A stretch of 64,000 bases of DNA from Zhengitettix transpicula (Eukaryota; Arthropoda; Insecta; Orthoptera; Tetrigidae), in the NCBI GenBank assembly GCA_037074705.1, contig CM073591.1, forward strand, positions 34,080,587-34,144,586. The letters are read 5' to 3'. The translations under genes and the position numbers were made by a program. Positions 11,936 through 22,500 of the stretch are shown piece after piece. The stretch's first letter is position 1; every line of letters starts with the position of its first letter. The notes below the pieces were generated by a model. The model did not search any database and had not been told where the DNA came from. It was given only the letters and a program-made list of their open reading frames with translations.

Positions 11936-13270
11936 AATATATCTGATGGATAAAATATTTAGACTTTCTTATCATTTAAATTAAATATATATTGATTTCC
12001 ATTACATTATTTCCTTTTTTGATTGTGTACGTTTGATTTTAGTTTTTTTTAAATGTCCATGTAATAATCATTTACTTTAGGGAATTTTAAAATGACCGTT
12101 CGGTACCTTGGTGATTCCATTATTCCGTTGAGTTATTTTTCTACCCTGACATATTTTCTCTGTTCGTCCTTATTGCAGTCTTGGACAATGTTGTTTGTTG
12201 CGTTTTACATAATTCAAATATTGGTGGTGTGGACGCTCTTAATCGTGATGCGTATGTTCGGTTCTAATATTCTTATGATGATTATTTTCTCATTTCTGCG
12301 GGATATAAATCATCCGTACCTTCATGTATTTTTCCTAATTTCAATATAATTTTAATAACAGGGTTCTGCTGTTTCGAGATATTTATCTAGTTTTCTATAT
12401 CCGAATTTGATATTCAAATAGTCAAATCAGCAATGGAAAAAATTCTTATAGTATCCATCATCGTACACAAGACCTGACCCTACTAAAAAACAACTGGGAA
12501 AAATTTTAACTTTCGATCTGTGGACATCATAATAATGAAATTTCAGGACAACAATTATATCTAATCATTTTGTGCTGATTAAACAGTGATCACTCTATTC
12601 TTTCTGACTATAATTTTAATTAATTTTTATCCTGTCGCTCTCTGGTTATATAACTAAGAACAAATATTCGTCGTAAGTTGTATATTATTGGATATCAAGT
12701 TATTTATTTTACGATCTCTTCAGGAAGGGAAAACTGTAGAGGCAACCCCCTAATCACAACCACAAATCTTCACGCAGTAAATCTCGCCTTTCCAGACGGT
12801 ATTTTATAGCCGCAGCACCCACACAACCGCCACAGTCACTTCAGAGTAAAAAGCTCTCAAGGGGATGAATTTCATCTTCATTTCGGCTGGCCAGTGCGCG
12901 GAGGAATGGTCGCGTGAAGGAATCTTGAGGACGGGGGGAGGGGGGGAATATTGGATTCCAGTCCTCGGCTTAAGGTCTTTGAGCGATAAAGGGCCATTGC
13001 TACGCCCCTTACATCTTCTACTCAGTCAACAAGAAATATTCCACAAAATCCAAATGAATGTTGCTATACCTCTCACAACGAAGCCGCTTAACTACATTAA
13101 TTACTTTAATAAAAATCAAAACTTTTACTACATAACGTATTGTTTGTTAAAATGCCTTACGGCAAACAAATTCGATTCAGCTAACTTAACGCGACTAAAT
13201 TAGATTCTATTAGATTTTTTCCCGTTCGTTCTCAAATGCTGAAATTGGATATTTCAAAACTATACAAAAA
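11936..13270. other. Non-coding, nothing recognised
   Basis: AT-rich. The stretch 12720-13000 is GC-richer, but no frame there carries recognisable protein sequence. Confidence 0.4.
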
Positions 13271-13274
13271 TAGT

Positions 13275-13410
13275 TAATTAAATAAAGAAGTAGGCAATAT
13301 TAAGTATTAAGATAAATATCATACAACGTTTCTGCAATCCTTGTTGCTTTCGTCAGTTGATTCAAAAATACATGCACACTACACAAACCAAGTGAGACAC
13401 TCAAAAGAAA
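13275..13410 (-). repeat. Family C hammerhead-like repeat (C1)
   Basis: On the - strand the order is CTGACGA (13350-13356), helix GCAA/TTGC, GAAACG (13327-13332), then TTGTATGATATTTATCTTAA. It shares its end with the copies near 28.3, 40.35, 58.8 and 63.1 kb (consensus GTGGTATTTATATTATCAC). Helix II differs between copies with compensating changes (see findings). Confidence 0.5.
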
Positions 13411-13662
13411 CATGCCTTAATATACGGCGATAAATCTTACATAACTGACCCGTTACTACAGACACCTGCAATAAATACTGACAAGAAACAGAAAACGGTC
13501 GATTAAGTCGTAAAATAATAAATTAATATTACAAAGATAGAATTTTACGTCTGTTTTTGAATTAGCACTAAAACCAAATAAGTCTTGTTCGTGTTAAGTG
13601 ATTTGTGTGCCATAACATGTTAATTGCTTTGAGTGGTGGTTCGTTATAATAATTTGAAAGAA

Positions 13663-13815
13663 GACCTGAGGAAGATACGAATGTACGGAAACATCGTTAC
13701 GCTCTAAAAAATAAAGTGTCTGTATAAGGTTAATAATTCATTTACTAAATTATTACTAAATTAAATGGTGCTTTTTAGAGTGCGAAACGAAATTTCCTTC
13801 ATTTTGAGGACTAAC
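13663..13815 (+). repeat. Family E hammerhead-like inverted-repeat element (E1)
   Basis: CTGAGGA (13666-13672) is followed by GAAACA (13688-13693) and TCGTTACGCTCTAAAAAATA, then AAAGTGTCTGTATAAGG. The region around 13770-13815 is a partial inverted copy (TTTTTAGAGTGCGAAACG). The same family recurs on the - strand near 59.75-59.89 kb. Ends are approximate. Confidence 0.45.
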
Positions 13816-13858
13816 CATCTGTATTTTGGATGGAATCGTTTAAAAAAATTCATAAACC

Positions 13859-14522
13859 ACCAGCTTATTATTCAGAAAAATTTATTATCAAATTTAAAAC
13901 ATTATATTTAATAAACTTAACGTTTCATCTCTAATTGGGACATCTTCAGGAGTACAAGTACAATTAAATTCAGTTCGAATGTACTATATGATTATTATAA
14001 ATTTATAACCTGCGGTTTGTACACATATTACGGCCAATAAAATGTTCATATAGTTGGGCATACGGTAAGAGTTGTCCCCTATTCCCATTGGAATAGTCGG
14101 CCAGCTGCCTCCTAAACTGGTCGAGGCACGGAGAAGGGAATGCTGCGTCCCCACAGCAAACTCCTCTCCCGCTATCGGAAGGGCGTGGGACAAGTACCCA
14201 ATGCCCGACCTACCTGATGCAGGTTTTTCTAGGGTTTTCCCTGCATTTCTTTAGGCGAATGCCAGGTAGGATCCGTAAAATATAGCCCAGGGGCCCTAGT
14301 TAACCCTTGGCTACCTTCCTCTACCCTTCCACATCCCCCCTTTCAAATCCCTTCCTATGCTATTAAAGGGGAGTTGCCAAATGTGGATCACCCTCATGTA
14401 GCCTGTTGTCCTAAAAAAAACATTGTACACATGAATACGTCCCAATTAGGGATGAAACGTTGTGTTCGTTAAATATAATGTTTTAAATTTGATAATAATT
14501 TTTTCTGAATAATAGACTGGTG
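13859..14522. repeat. Inverted arms enclosing a family A copy (H2)
   Basis: Arms at 13859-13941 and 14439-14522 are inverted copies of about 84 bp with roughly 90% identity by eye. The left arm on the - strand reads CTGAAGA (13943-13949), a TGTCCC/GGGAT-type helix and GAAACG (13921-13926). The right arm on the + strand keeps the helix and GAAACG (14454-14459). The outer sequence CTGGTGTTTTTCACATTTAT recurs at about 48.99 kb, defining a family with the copy at 48917-49020. A family A retroposon lies between the arms. Confidence 0.55.
14053..14420 (+). mobile_element. Family A retroposon, 5'-truncated (A3)
   Basis: Sense is on the + strand, from GTTGGGCATACGGTAAGAG to CCTGTTGTCCTAAAAAAAA (poly(A) 14413-14420). 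The hairpin head is missing. TTGTACACAT occurs just upstream (14017-14026) and directly after the poly(A) (14423-14432). This is probably the target duplication, with about 26 bp of filler at the 5' junction. It is non-coding and lies between the H2 arms. Confidence 0.75.
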
Positions 14523-16839
14523 TTTTTCACATTTATTTAAATAGAAGTCAGATTTTTATAATTGTTAATTTTTCTATTATTTTACGGAGCTTCCTATTTC
14601 TGAACACGTCCAATAAGCAGCGTCCGTAGTATCTAATTTTAATGGTTTGGAAAATAAAATCGTATGGACCGATATAGAAAATAAAACATAAAAACATGCT
14701 CTTTACTCTTCGGAATAGTTTACTGTAGTGAAATTTCAGAAAATCACAAATTTTGTTATATTTGTGGCGAAAAAAACTTGGAAGAAATGAGTTTGATTAA
14801 AATATAGTTTTTAAAATTATATTGAAAATTCTGTTATATCGAAGTATGCAAATAAGTATACATATCAATTTTTCACGTAGTAGTAACACAAACTGATTGT
14901 TATGTGGTTTGGTGTTTCGTGCACTGTCATTCCTGCAATATCTCAGTTCAGTTCTAGAAAACGGATGTCTCTGAATCTGTGGACTCTGGTAAGGCTACAA
15001 TCTCATACGGAGTGCTAAACGCTGTCTGTAAAGAGGTTTTGAAGAATGTGGAGCGCGTGTCTGGAGGAAAGAGAGACGGTGGTAATCAGAGCGGATGGGT
15101 GCGTCTCTAATTGCCTGAGGTCGGTCAGGTCCTGCCAATTAGACGGAGACTTCAAGGGAAGGGGAACTTGTTCACTACGATCCCGACTGATCTAGACAAC
15201 TATCACCTCTGGTCACGCCAACTCAGGAAGGACGTGACGTCTCCACGAGGTGGAAAAAACGACTATGACTTCAGATCATGCCTCAGCCAATTGAATGTGA
15301 GACACGCGAGAGGATAAACGGCAAATTTGCGTTCCACGTAGCTAGCTTGAAATAATTCGCTACTCAACAAGCTTCTTCAAGCGAACGTCAGCTCCAAACT
15401 TCTTTTAGCGAGCTCTTCTTCCTTTAATAAATAATCAGCAAACCTATCTCCTGTATCACAGTAGCTTGATAGTAAAAGAAGCGAACTGACATCGTGAAAC
15501 TATTTAAATCGCCACTCATTTATTTATCTACAACAACTTAACGGGGAAAATACGAAAATTACCTTCTAAGACAAGTGAAACTATCGCTCTTTGTTGGCTT
15601 AGATTTAATTTATTGGGGGGGTCGGAAGATAGGTGTAGTTGAGTGTTGAGTAGACAGAGGAATTGCAACCAATCCCGGGGCCAGGAGTAAGTGGAGGGAG
15701 TGTAGCAGTGTCGTTAGTTTTATTTTCATGACATAGCTGTAGTCGTTGCATTCGTGTATTACACTCTCCAAGGTACTTCCGGAATCGTGTTTTCTAGGCA
15801 TTGCGGCCTTTACTTTTTACTCTTGTCTTCGTTATATTTATCCAGAATATTCTACCAGAATGTATCCTTGCCTGATTAGTTTCTATAATCTTCTACTGCA
15901 TTTCAAACATAATTTTTTTTAATAATATTAACCGTATATGAAATATTATCCAGATACATGCATATTTGTAACACTTTTATTCTATCTCTTCTTCTTTTCC
16001 AGCCCCACATTCAATTTATAATTAATCATACTGTATTTGAATCTATTAACATATTTTCAGAGCAAAAAAAATAATTGAAATAAATTTATTCTAGTGTATT
16101 CGAGCCTTTTGGAGCTTTTATTAGCGTCATGTGGACATAATAATGCTTCAGATATTTTAAAAGAGAATATTTATATTGCGTGGAGAAATCTTGTGTTGAG
16201 CCGGGGTAGTTTTTTTGTCCCAGTGGAACGAGGTAAGGAGATCGAGCTCTTGGAAGTGAATCGCCTGCCTGGAATGCGTCCGGTTCTCCCTCCAGGTTAA
16301 CTTCCATCGTCACGTGTGACAACACTCAAACTCCTCCGAATCAACTCCAGAGGATGTTCAAAGCAGAGTTACTATGACTTTAATTTACACAAATTTGCCT
16401 CAAGTAAAAAAATACACTGAAATTTCTGCTAATTAAATAACTTATTCCTTCTGTATCTTCTTGGCCGCAAGTATCACTTGTTAAATATTCATCAAGGCAG
16501 ATATGGAAGATATTAATATTAAATGGTTTCAGGCAGCAGGAGTCTTATAAGAAAATTCATGAGAAATAATAAAATATGAAGACAAAGGGTACTGTTAACA
16601 CACGAAGTGAAACGAAAATTAAAAGACTTGTTTTGTCCTGTTATTCGTCTCGGTCATCAGCTAAAAAGCTCATTTAATCCTCCACTACTTGAATATAATC
16701 TCAGGAGTCGTGAATACTTGAGTCGAGCATGTGACTCTCAAAATACTGTATCTCACGGGTTATCAGTTCCCTTATTTTGGATCGCGTAGATAAATTTTCG
16801 TTACACGATTGTCGTTTTTTTTTGTGAAAATTTCGACAG
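14523..16839. other. Non-coding, nothing recognised
   Basis: The stretch 14930-15330 is moderately GC-rich and apparently single-copy, with a 68-codon open frame (15111-15317) that I do not recognise. Short frames at 15610-15801 and 16086-16325 are likewise unrecognised and not supported as genes. Confidence 0.35.
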
Positions 16840-16985
16840 ATGCAGTGCCGGCGGGGGCGGAACTCGTTAAATAAAAGATCCAAAGGAGCGGGTAAGCGAT
16901 TACAAAAAAATGGCGCTCAACGTGGGGCTGGCATTCGTTAAATATAGTTTCCGAGGTAGCGATGACAATGTGAAAATTAGTAAGG
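16840..16985 (+). repeat. Primer-binding-site-like sequence in an imperfect tandem duplication
   Basis: TGGCGCTCAACGTGGGGC (16911-16928) differs by one base from the tRNA-Lys-type PBS at 44353-44370 and is preceded by GATTACA, the same LTR-end pattern. An imperfect duplication of about 70 bp is visible: CTCGTTAAATAAAAG near 16863 pairs with TTCGTTAAATATAG near 16934, each after a G-rich PBS-like block. This is probably a relic of an LTR retrotransposon. No LTR was delimited upstream. Confidence 0.35.
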
Positions 16986-17004
16986 AATTGAATCATTACA
17001 AATA

Positions 17005-17565
17005 TTTTTTTAGGGCAACAGGCTACATGAGGGTGATCCACATTGAGCAACTCCCCTTTAATAGCATACGAATGGATTTGAAAGGGGGGATGCGGAAGGG
17101 TAGAGGAAGGTAGCCAAGGGTTACTAGGGCCCCCGGGCTATATTTTAAGGATCCTACCCGGCATTCGCCCGAAGAAATGCAGGAAAAACCCTAGAAAAAC
17201 TTGCATCGGGTAGGTCGGGCATTGGGTACTTGTCCCACGCCCTTCCGATAGCGGGAGAGGAGTTTTCTGTGGGGACGCAGAATTCCCTTCTCCGTGCCTC
17301 GACCAGTTTAGGAGGCAGCAGGCCGACTATTCCAATGGGAATAGCGAACAACTCTTACCGTATGCCCAAGGTCTGCGACCCCGGAACATACACCTCTCAA
17401 AACAGGCCGAGGTACCTCGGCTTGTGGAAACCTTAGTTAAAAATCGGAGAGGAAAAGGCATACCCAAAGGTAGCCCTTTCGTATCTCTCCTGAAAGGTTC
17501 TGCCTGCGAGAGAACATCCCTCGCAGGTATTGCCTGCGAGAGAATAGCCCTCTCAGGCCTCTCTC
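17005..17565 (-). mobile_element. Family A retroposon, near full length (A4)
   Basis: A T-run (17005-17011) precedes AGGGCAACAGGCTACATGAG, and the body extends through the CTGCGAGAG/CTCTCGCAG hairpin head to about 17565. Only a weak flank match (TACAAA) was seen as a possible target duplication. There are no stable open frames. It is one of the three longest copies and suitable for defining the family consensus. Confidence 0.78.
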
Positions 17566-18960
17566 CCTACAAAATTATGTAATTAATGTGATTATTAAAG
17601 GTAGAAATGTAACAAAAAACCCGTGAGAATATTTAATCTCTTTTATGATGTAGCCTACGCCATTCGGCAAAGAAGAAATATTTGCAAGACGTATTGGAAG
17701 GTTTTAGTGCTTCGAAACTGCAGCACATAGAACGGCTTCTCCTCCTGGATTGTAGACATTAAACGCCGTCAGACGCACAAAGGCCGCCGCTGGGCGTTTA
17801 ACTACGCGTTAACCACGAATTTCTGAAATCAGGTGCATTCTATTATAACAACTCCGTATATTTAGGTATCAAAAGGAAGTATTATTACCCAATTAGTAGT
17901 AATCGTGATGTCAAAATTGATCCTGCTTTAAGGAAGCACTATCAACGTAATCCTCTTTAATGGGCTACGTTTTCTCGGAAGAAGGAATCAGATTAAGGAT
18001 CCATTGGAAGTTATAAAAGTATAAACAGAAAACATTCTACACATAATAGATGTTTTACTGACTGATATTAAATTAATTTTAAAAATATAATTTTTAAAGC
18101 AGATATTTTGTGGATGAAGGAAAGAAAGCTTGATGCTTTCTAAGATGTATTTTTAAGAAATAAAATACAGACAGAGTTTATTTAATAATGAGTTTTCATG
18201 CAAATCAGTCTGCAAAAAATTCAGATCACATTGGGCCCTCGGGATTGAGAAACACTGTGGGAGGAGGAATCTGGGTAAATTTTGAATATGGCACATATAG
18301 TTACAATTTCAGGCGCCTAAAATAATTGTGATTAATGTGTCAAAAGAAGGTATAGGTCGTGAGATATAGCAAGTAGTACGCAATGCGCAGTAGCAGAAGG
18401 TAGAGTAAAAGGGGTGTACTGTCGTCAGGGGGGAACGTTCCCTTTTAAAATATTTACAGCTGGAGACTCAGTGATAGCTAGAGACGACGTGAAGGAGAAA
18501 AACTATTTAAAACTCAAAATAGATTTATTTAATCAACAGATCAAGGAATTAGGGATGGTGAGGAATCAAAACAAGTATGTTGCATGTACCCTTAGACGAA
18601 GAGGTTCACACAGATCCAGTCAAGTTACAAGGTCGCGCATAAAATAAAATAAAACCAGTCATGCGAGCGATCTCACTAGAATAATGAGGAAACATTCTTT
18701 AACCTCCTTATATTCACTATCAAATTAGAACAAATTGGCTGCAACAGTTTTTCTGATATTTGCGTTCCATTCTAGATCAAGGTTTCCGAAAAAGTAAAAT
18801 AAGAATGAGCGACAGTGAAAATGCTTGTGCAGCGAAAATACATTCTTTTTATTATTGTTATTATTTACTATAAGTTTCATTGGGCATAATCACACTTCCA
18901 AAATCTGTAAATAGTAATTATTTGGACTCTATTTCACACAATTATCTATATTTTAAAACT
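17566..18960. other. Non-coding, nothing recognised
   Basis: A 77-codon open frame (18414-18647) is rich in Lys and Arg but has no recognisable motif and no splice-site support. No repeat family of this window was found here. Confidence 0.35.
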
Positions 18961-19001
<41 letters not shown>

Positions 19002-19006
19002 TTAAG

Positions 19007-19047
<41 letters not shown>

Positions 19048-19048
19048 T
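18955..19048. repeat. Two (TA)n microsatellite tracts around a hairpin
   Basis: (TA)n tracts at about 18963-18999 and 19013-19046 are separated by ACATTTAAGTTTTA. The flanking AAAACTTAAATATA and TATACATTTAAGTTTT are inverted, so the left tract can form a long hairpin. It lies about 500 bp upstream of the coding exon. Confidence 0.8.
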
Positions 19049-19543
19049 TTTTTATAAATAGCTTCAAGTTCTTTAAATCTTTTAACCACATAGTAATAAA
19101 ATAACATAATAAGAAATATTGACTTAATTCAAAACTATTGCTCCCACTGCCCTACACAGCAAAGGAACAAAACTTTTGTTGTTATTCCATGTTATAAATG
19201 TTTTTCTGTATTGTTTCCCATTTACTCTTAATAGCTCATATATTTATTCAAATTATTTTAGTTAGTCTAGAATTTGTATTTTTAAAGATTTGGTAAATTG
19301 TCTAGTACATTTTGATATAAATGGTTTCATTCGAAAATTCAGAAAAAAAATCTAAAGTGCTACCTTGCACGTGTTTTATCATTTACGATACGTTACATAT
19401 AGCAATATAGTTGTGACAGATTACACGATGATCGTTGTGAAAGCTACTGAACCGTTGTACTATGAAGACATTTTTAATTTGGATTAAAACATAGAAAACC
19501 AGGTACAAAGTAGTAGTTTTTAAACATTAATGCTTTTCCGCAG

Positions 19544-22500
19544 ACTTCCCACGATGGCAGCCCTCCGCCCCACGTGGACGCTGCTGATGCTTTTCCTTGC
19601 GATGGCGTCGACCACGTCCGTCCCCGTCGAGGACGCTGCATCCAACACCACCACCACTACGACGACACCCGCGGCTCCCACGACAGTGACCGCCGCCCCC
19701 ACGATGACCCGTACGGCACTCCACGTGGCCAGGAGCCTCGACCCAGAGGCAACACAAACACTGGACGTCCGCACACGCTCCGGTGAAATAGCGACTCTAA
19801 TCGTGAAACGTCGTGGAGGCAAGTCCGCTGCGTCTCCGACTCCAGTCTCCGTATCTTCCGGGTCACTTACGGTCCAGGACGACGCCAACTCTAACAGCGT
19901 CTCAGTAGGAGGAAAGTTAACCTTCGGCCCGGTGAAAGGATCGAGTACCGTTCAAGGGTTCAGGCCGCCAATGACCAGGATGCTGACCTTTCCGAGCGCC
20001 GGAGACGACGGAAGCTCATCCAACAGCGTCGCTATCAAGGTATCGCCAGTCAGCTTGGTCTTTGGCGACGACGATGCTGGAAGGTCGCCTCGCGTCCCTG
20101 CACCAGTCTTCGTGAGCACCGGTGCCGTACAGGTGACCGGACAGAAGGTTCAATCGCCAACACGCAGCGTGGTGACGGTGGACACTGACGGCATCCCCGT
20201 GGTGCACGGAGTGCGCGTCCCAGACGACGCCTCCGACCGCCAGACGTGGCGCAACGCCCGCGTCGTCGACAACATCCTCGTGCCCCAGAGTAGCGAATCG
20301 TCCCCAACAACGAACTCCTTCTCCTCTTCTAGTGACGGCTTCAGACCAATCTACAGGCAGACCCCAGACGACCAGCGCCTGCTCGAATACATAAACAGCG
20401 TGAACCAACGTTACCAGGCGTTGTCAGCGTCGGCGTCGAGAGCAAGGGTTCTGCACTATCCGGGAGCTCAGTCATTCCCCACGTCCAGACTGTACGCGGT
20501 TCCAAGCAAACCACCCCCGAAGGTGGTATCATTCGAGGATGGGGTGCGCACCCCTGTACTGCAGTACGCCCACCCCGAGCTTGGTGTGCAGCCCGCTAAG
20601 GTTGCCCGCAAGAGAGACGACGAAGACGCCACCCCCGACGCTCCCGACACCCAGACCGCAGGCGAGTACTTCGCGCAGGACATTCACAGCGATCGCAGTC
20701 CCTACGCCTACGAGCCCGGACTTCTGGACGCTGACGAGGTTGACATCACGACGCAGGCGCCCGTCCCAAAGGCCGCCTCCGTGCCGCCCCCACAGCGTGA
20801 TTACTCCTACGGATTCGGCGGTGACTCTTACGTGCGGCGCTACCCTTACCCTGGATACAGCGGCGTCGCTAACGTCAAATATGGCGGAAACGGAGGCTAT
20901 TACACAGCCGCCTTGATGCAACGTCCAAAGGCGGTGATTGGTTCGATATCGCAGCAGCGTCCTTTCTGGGAGACTCTGCGAGAACACGTGCAGAGCGGCA
21001 TGGATCGTGTCTCGGACCTGACCAGACCTGTAGTCGAGCCGCTGATGGAGGCGACGCATAAAATCTCCAGGAACTTAGGATTGTCGACGGAAGGCTTCCA
21101 GGACAAGGTAGACGCTTCAGTGGCGGCTTATCCTGTGTTGCTGCCTGCGCTGGGACTCGTGGCTGGTGGCGCCGCCTTGGGGCTCGGCGCCGTGGCCGTG
21201 GGAAGATATCTCGATGCTGACGCACGACGTCGAAGCGACAACGACGTCGCGGGTTTGCCACTGGAACACAAGCGAGCTTTTCTCGAGGGAGATGGTGAAT
21301 GGTTGCTCTACGACCAGGGTCGCTCCAGGAAAGAGGACGACGCCGACGTAGTGGTCGTGTTGGAAGCAGACGGTACCGCCTCTGGCGCCTCCGGATCCAG
21401 GAGGGTAAAGCGACGCTCCGACGACGACTATGACGATCAGGAGTTATTCCTGGATCACGTGTCAGTAGGCGACGGTGGCGGCGGAGGCTCGGCTGCGGAA
21501 GCGGCGGCTTCTCTGGGGGCGGCGGTGTGGGGCGACACAGCATGCGCTAAGAAGGTCTTCTGCGACGCCATGGTCCGGCAGTCTCACGACGCCGTCGTGC
21601 TTATGGAGAAGAAAATGGCGGCATTCTTCGCAATGTAAGTACACGAAGCAGAACTGACCATGAGGCTTAAATAAAATTTTAATTTATATCACGCTTAGTA
21701 AACAGACGTTTAAAATGCTTTTAAATTATTCTGAATTCAAAAAGTAGATATAATTAATGTATTGCGCAATGAATGACAAAGTGGATAAATGAGAAGAGAG
21801 GATGATTTCTATGCCCTATTTATTCGGTAAATTGTGAAACAGCGATTTAGTTCATTTGGAACATTAGGAAGCTGTATATTTCTCTTTTTTTACCAATGGT
21901 AGGACTTTCCTTTTCTTCACTATTCAAAATTACAGACTTTATAACGATTTCTTTTCGACTGTGAAAACTGAATACTGTGATTGTTACTTTTCAGTGCCTG
22001 CTATTCCTTGAATTTTCATACGGATACTGTCGCATATCGTCAGCTGCCACTGAGTAATCCTGTGTTGTTAAATAGCCAAAATATTTCTGATTCTTTATTT
22101 TTTCTTTACCACAGACAACCAAATCCTTTTCTCTCCAGTTATACCGAATCGCAGACATAAAACTTGCTCCTTTAGAAATTTCTTCAAGGCTAACTCAATT
22201 GTTACCTCGTATTACATTAATTATTTAATTAAAATGAGGTATAGAGGAAAATTAAGCAGATTTAAAGCTGCCGGTTTTGTATTTAATTTCAATTAATAAT
22301 TCCCTGTAATTATCAAATCAGCCTTTATATTTTAAATGAATTTAAAATTCCACTAATTATTGTAAATTCTTATATATTTCCATCTACAACTTTCTAGAAA
22401 TTTCCCAATGACTAATGTATTTAGAAAATTCTCCCGTCACCAGAAAGGAATCGTCAACGCGCGTTATAACCGGAAAGCGGCTACGGATCTTAACTTTCCA

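Noticed and set aside
19520..21657. Numerous open frames in other frames and on the - strand across the main exon (up to 222 codons)
   Set aside because: They are shadows of a GC-rich coding exon. Only the 19554 frame has a signal peptide, splice sites and sensible domain layout.
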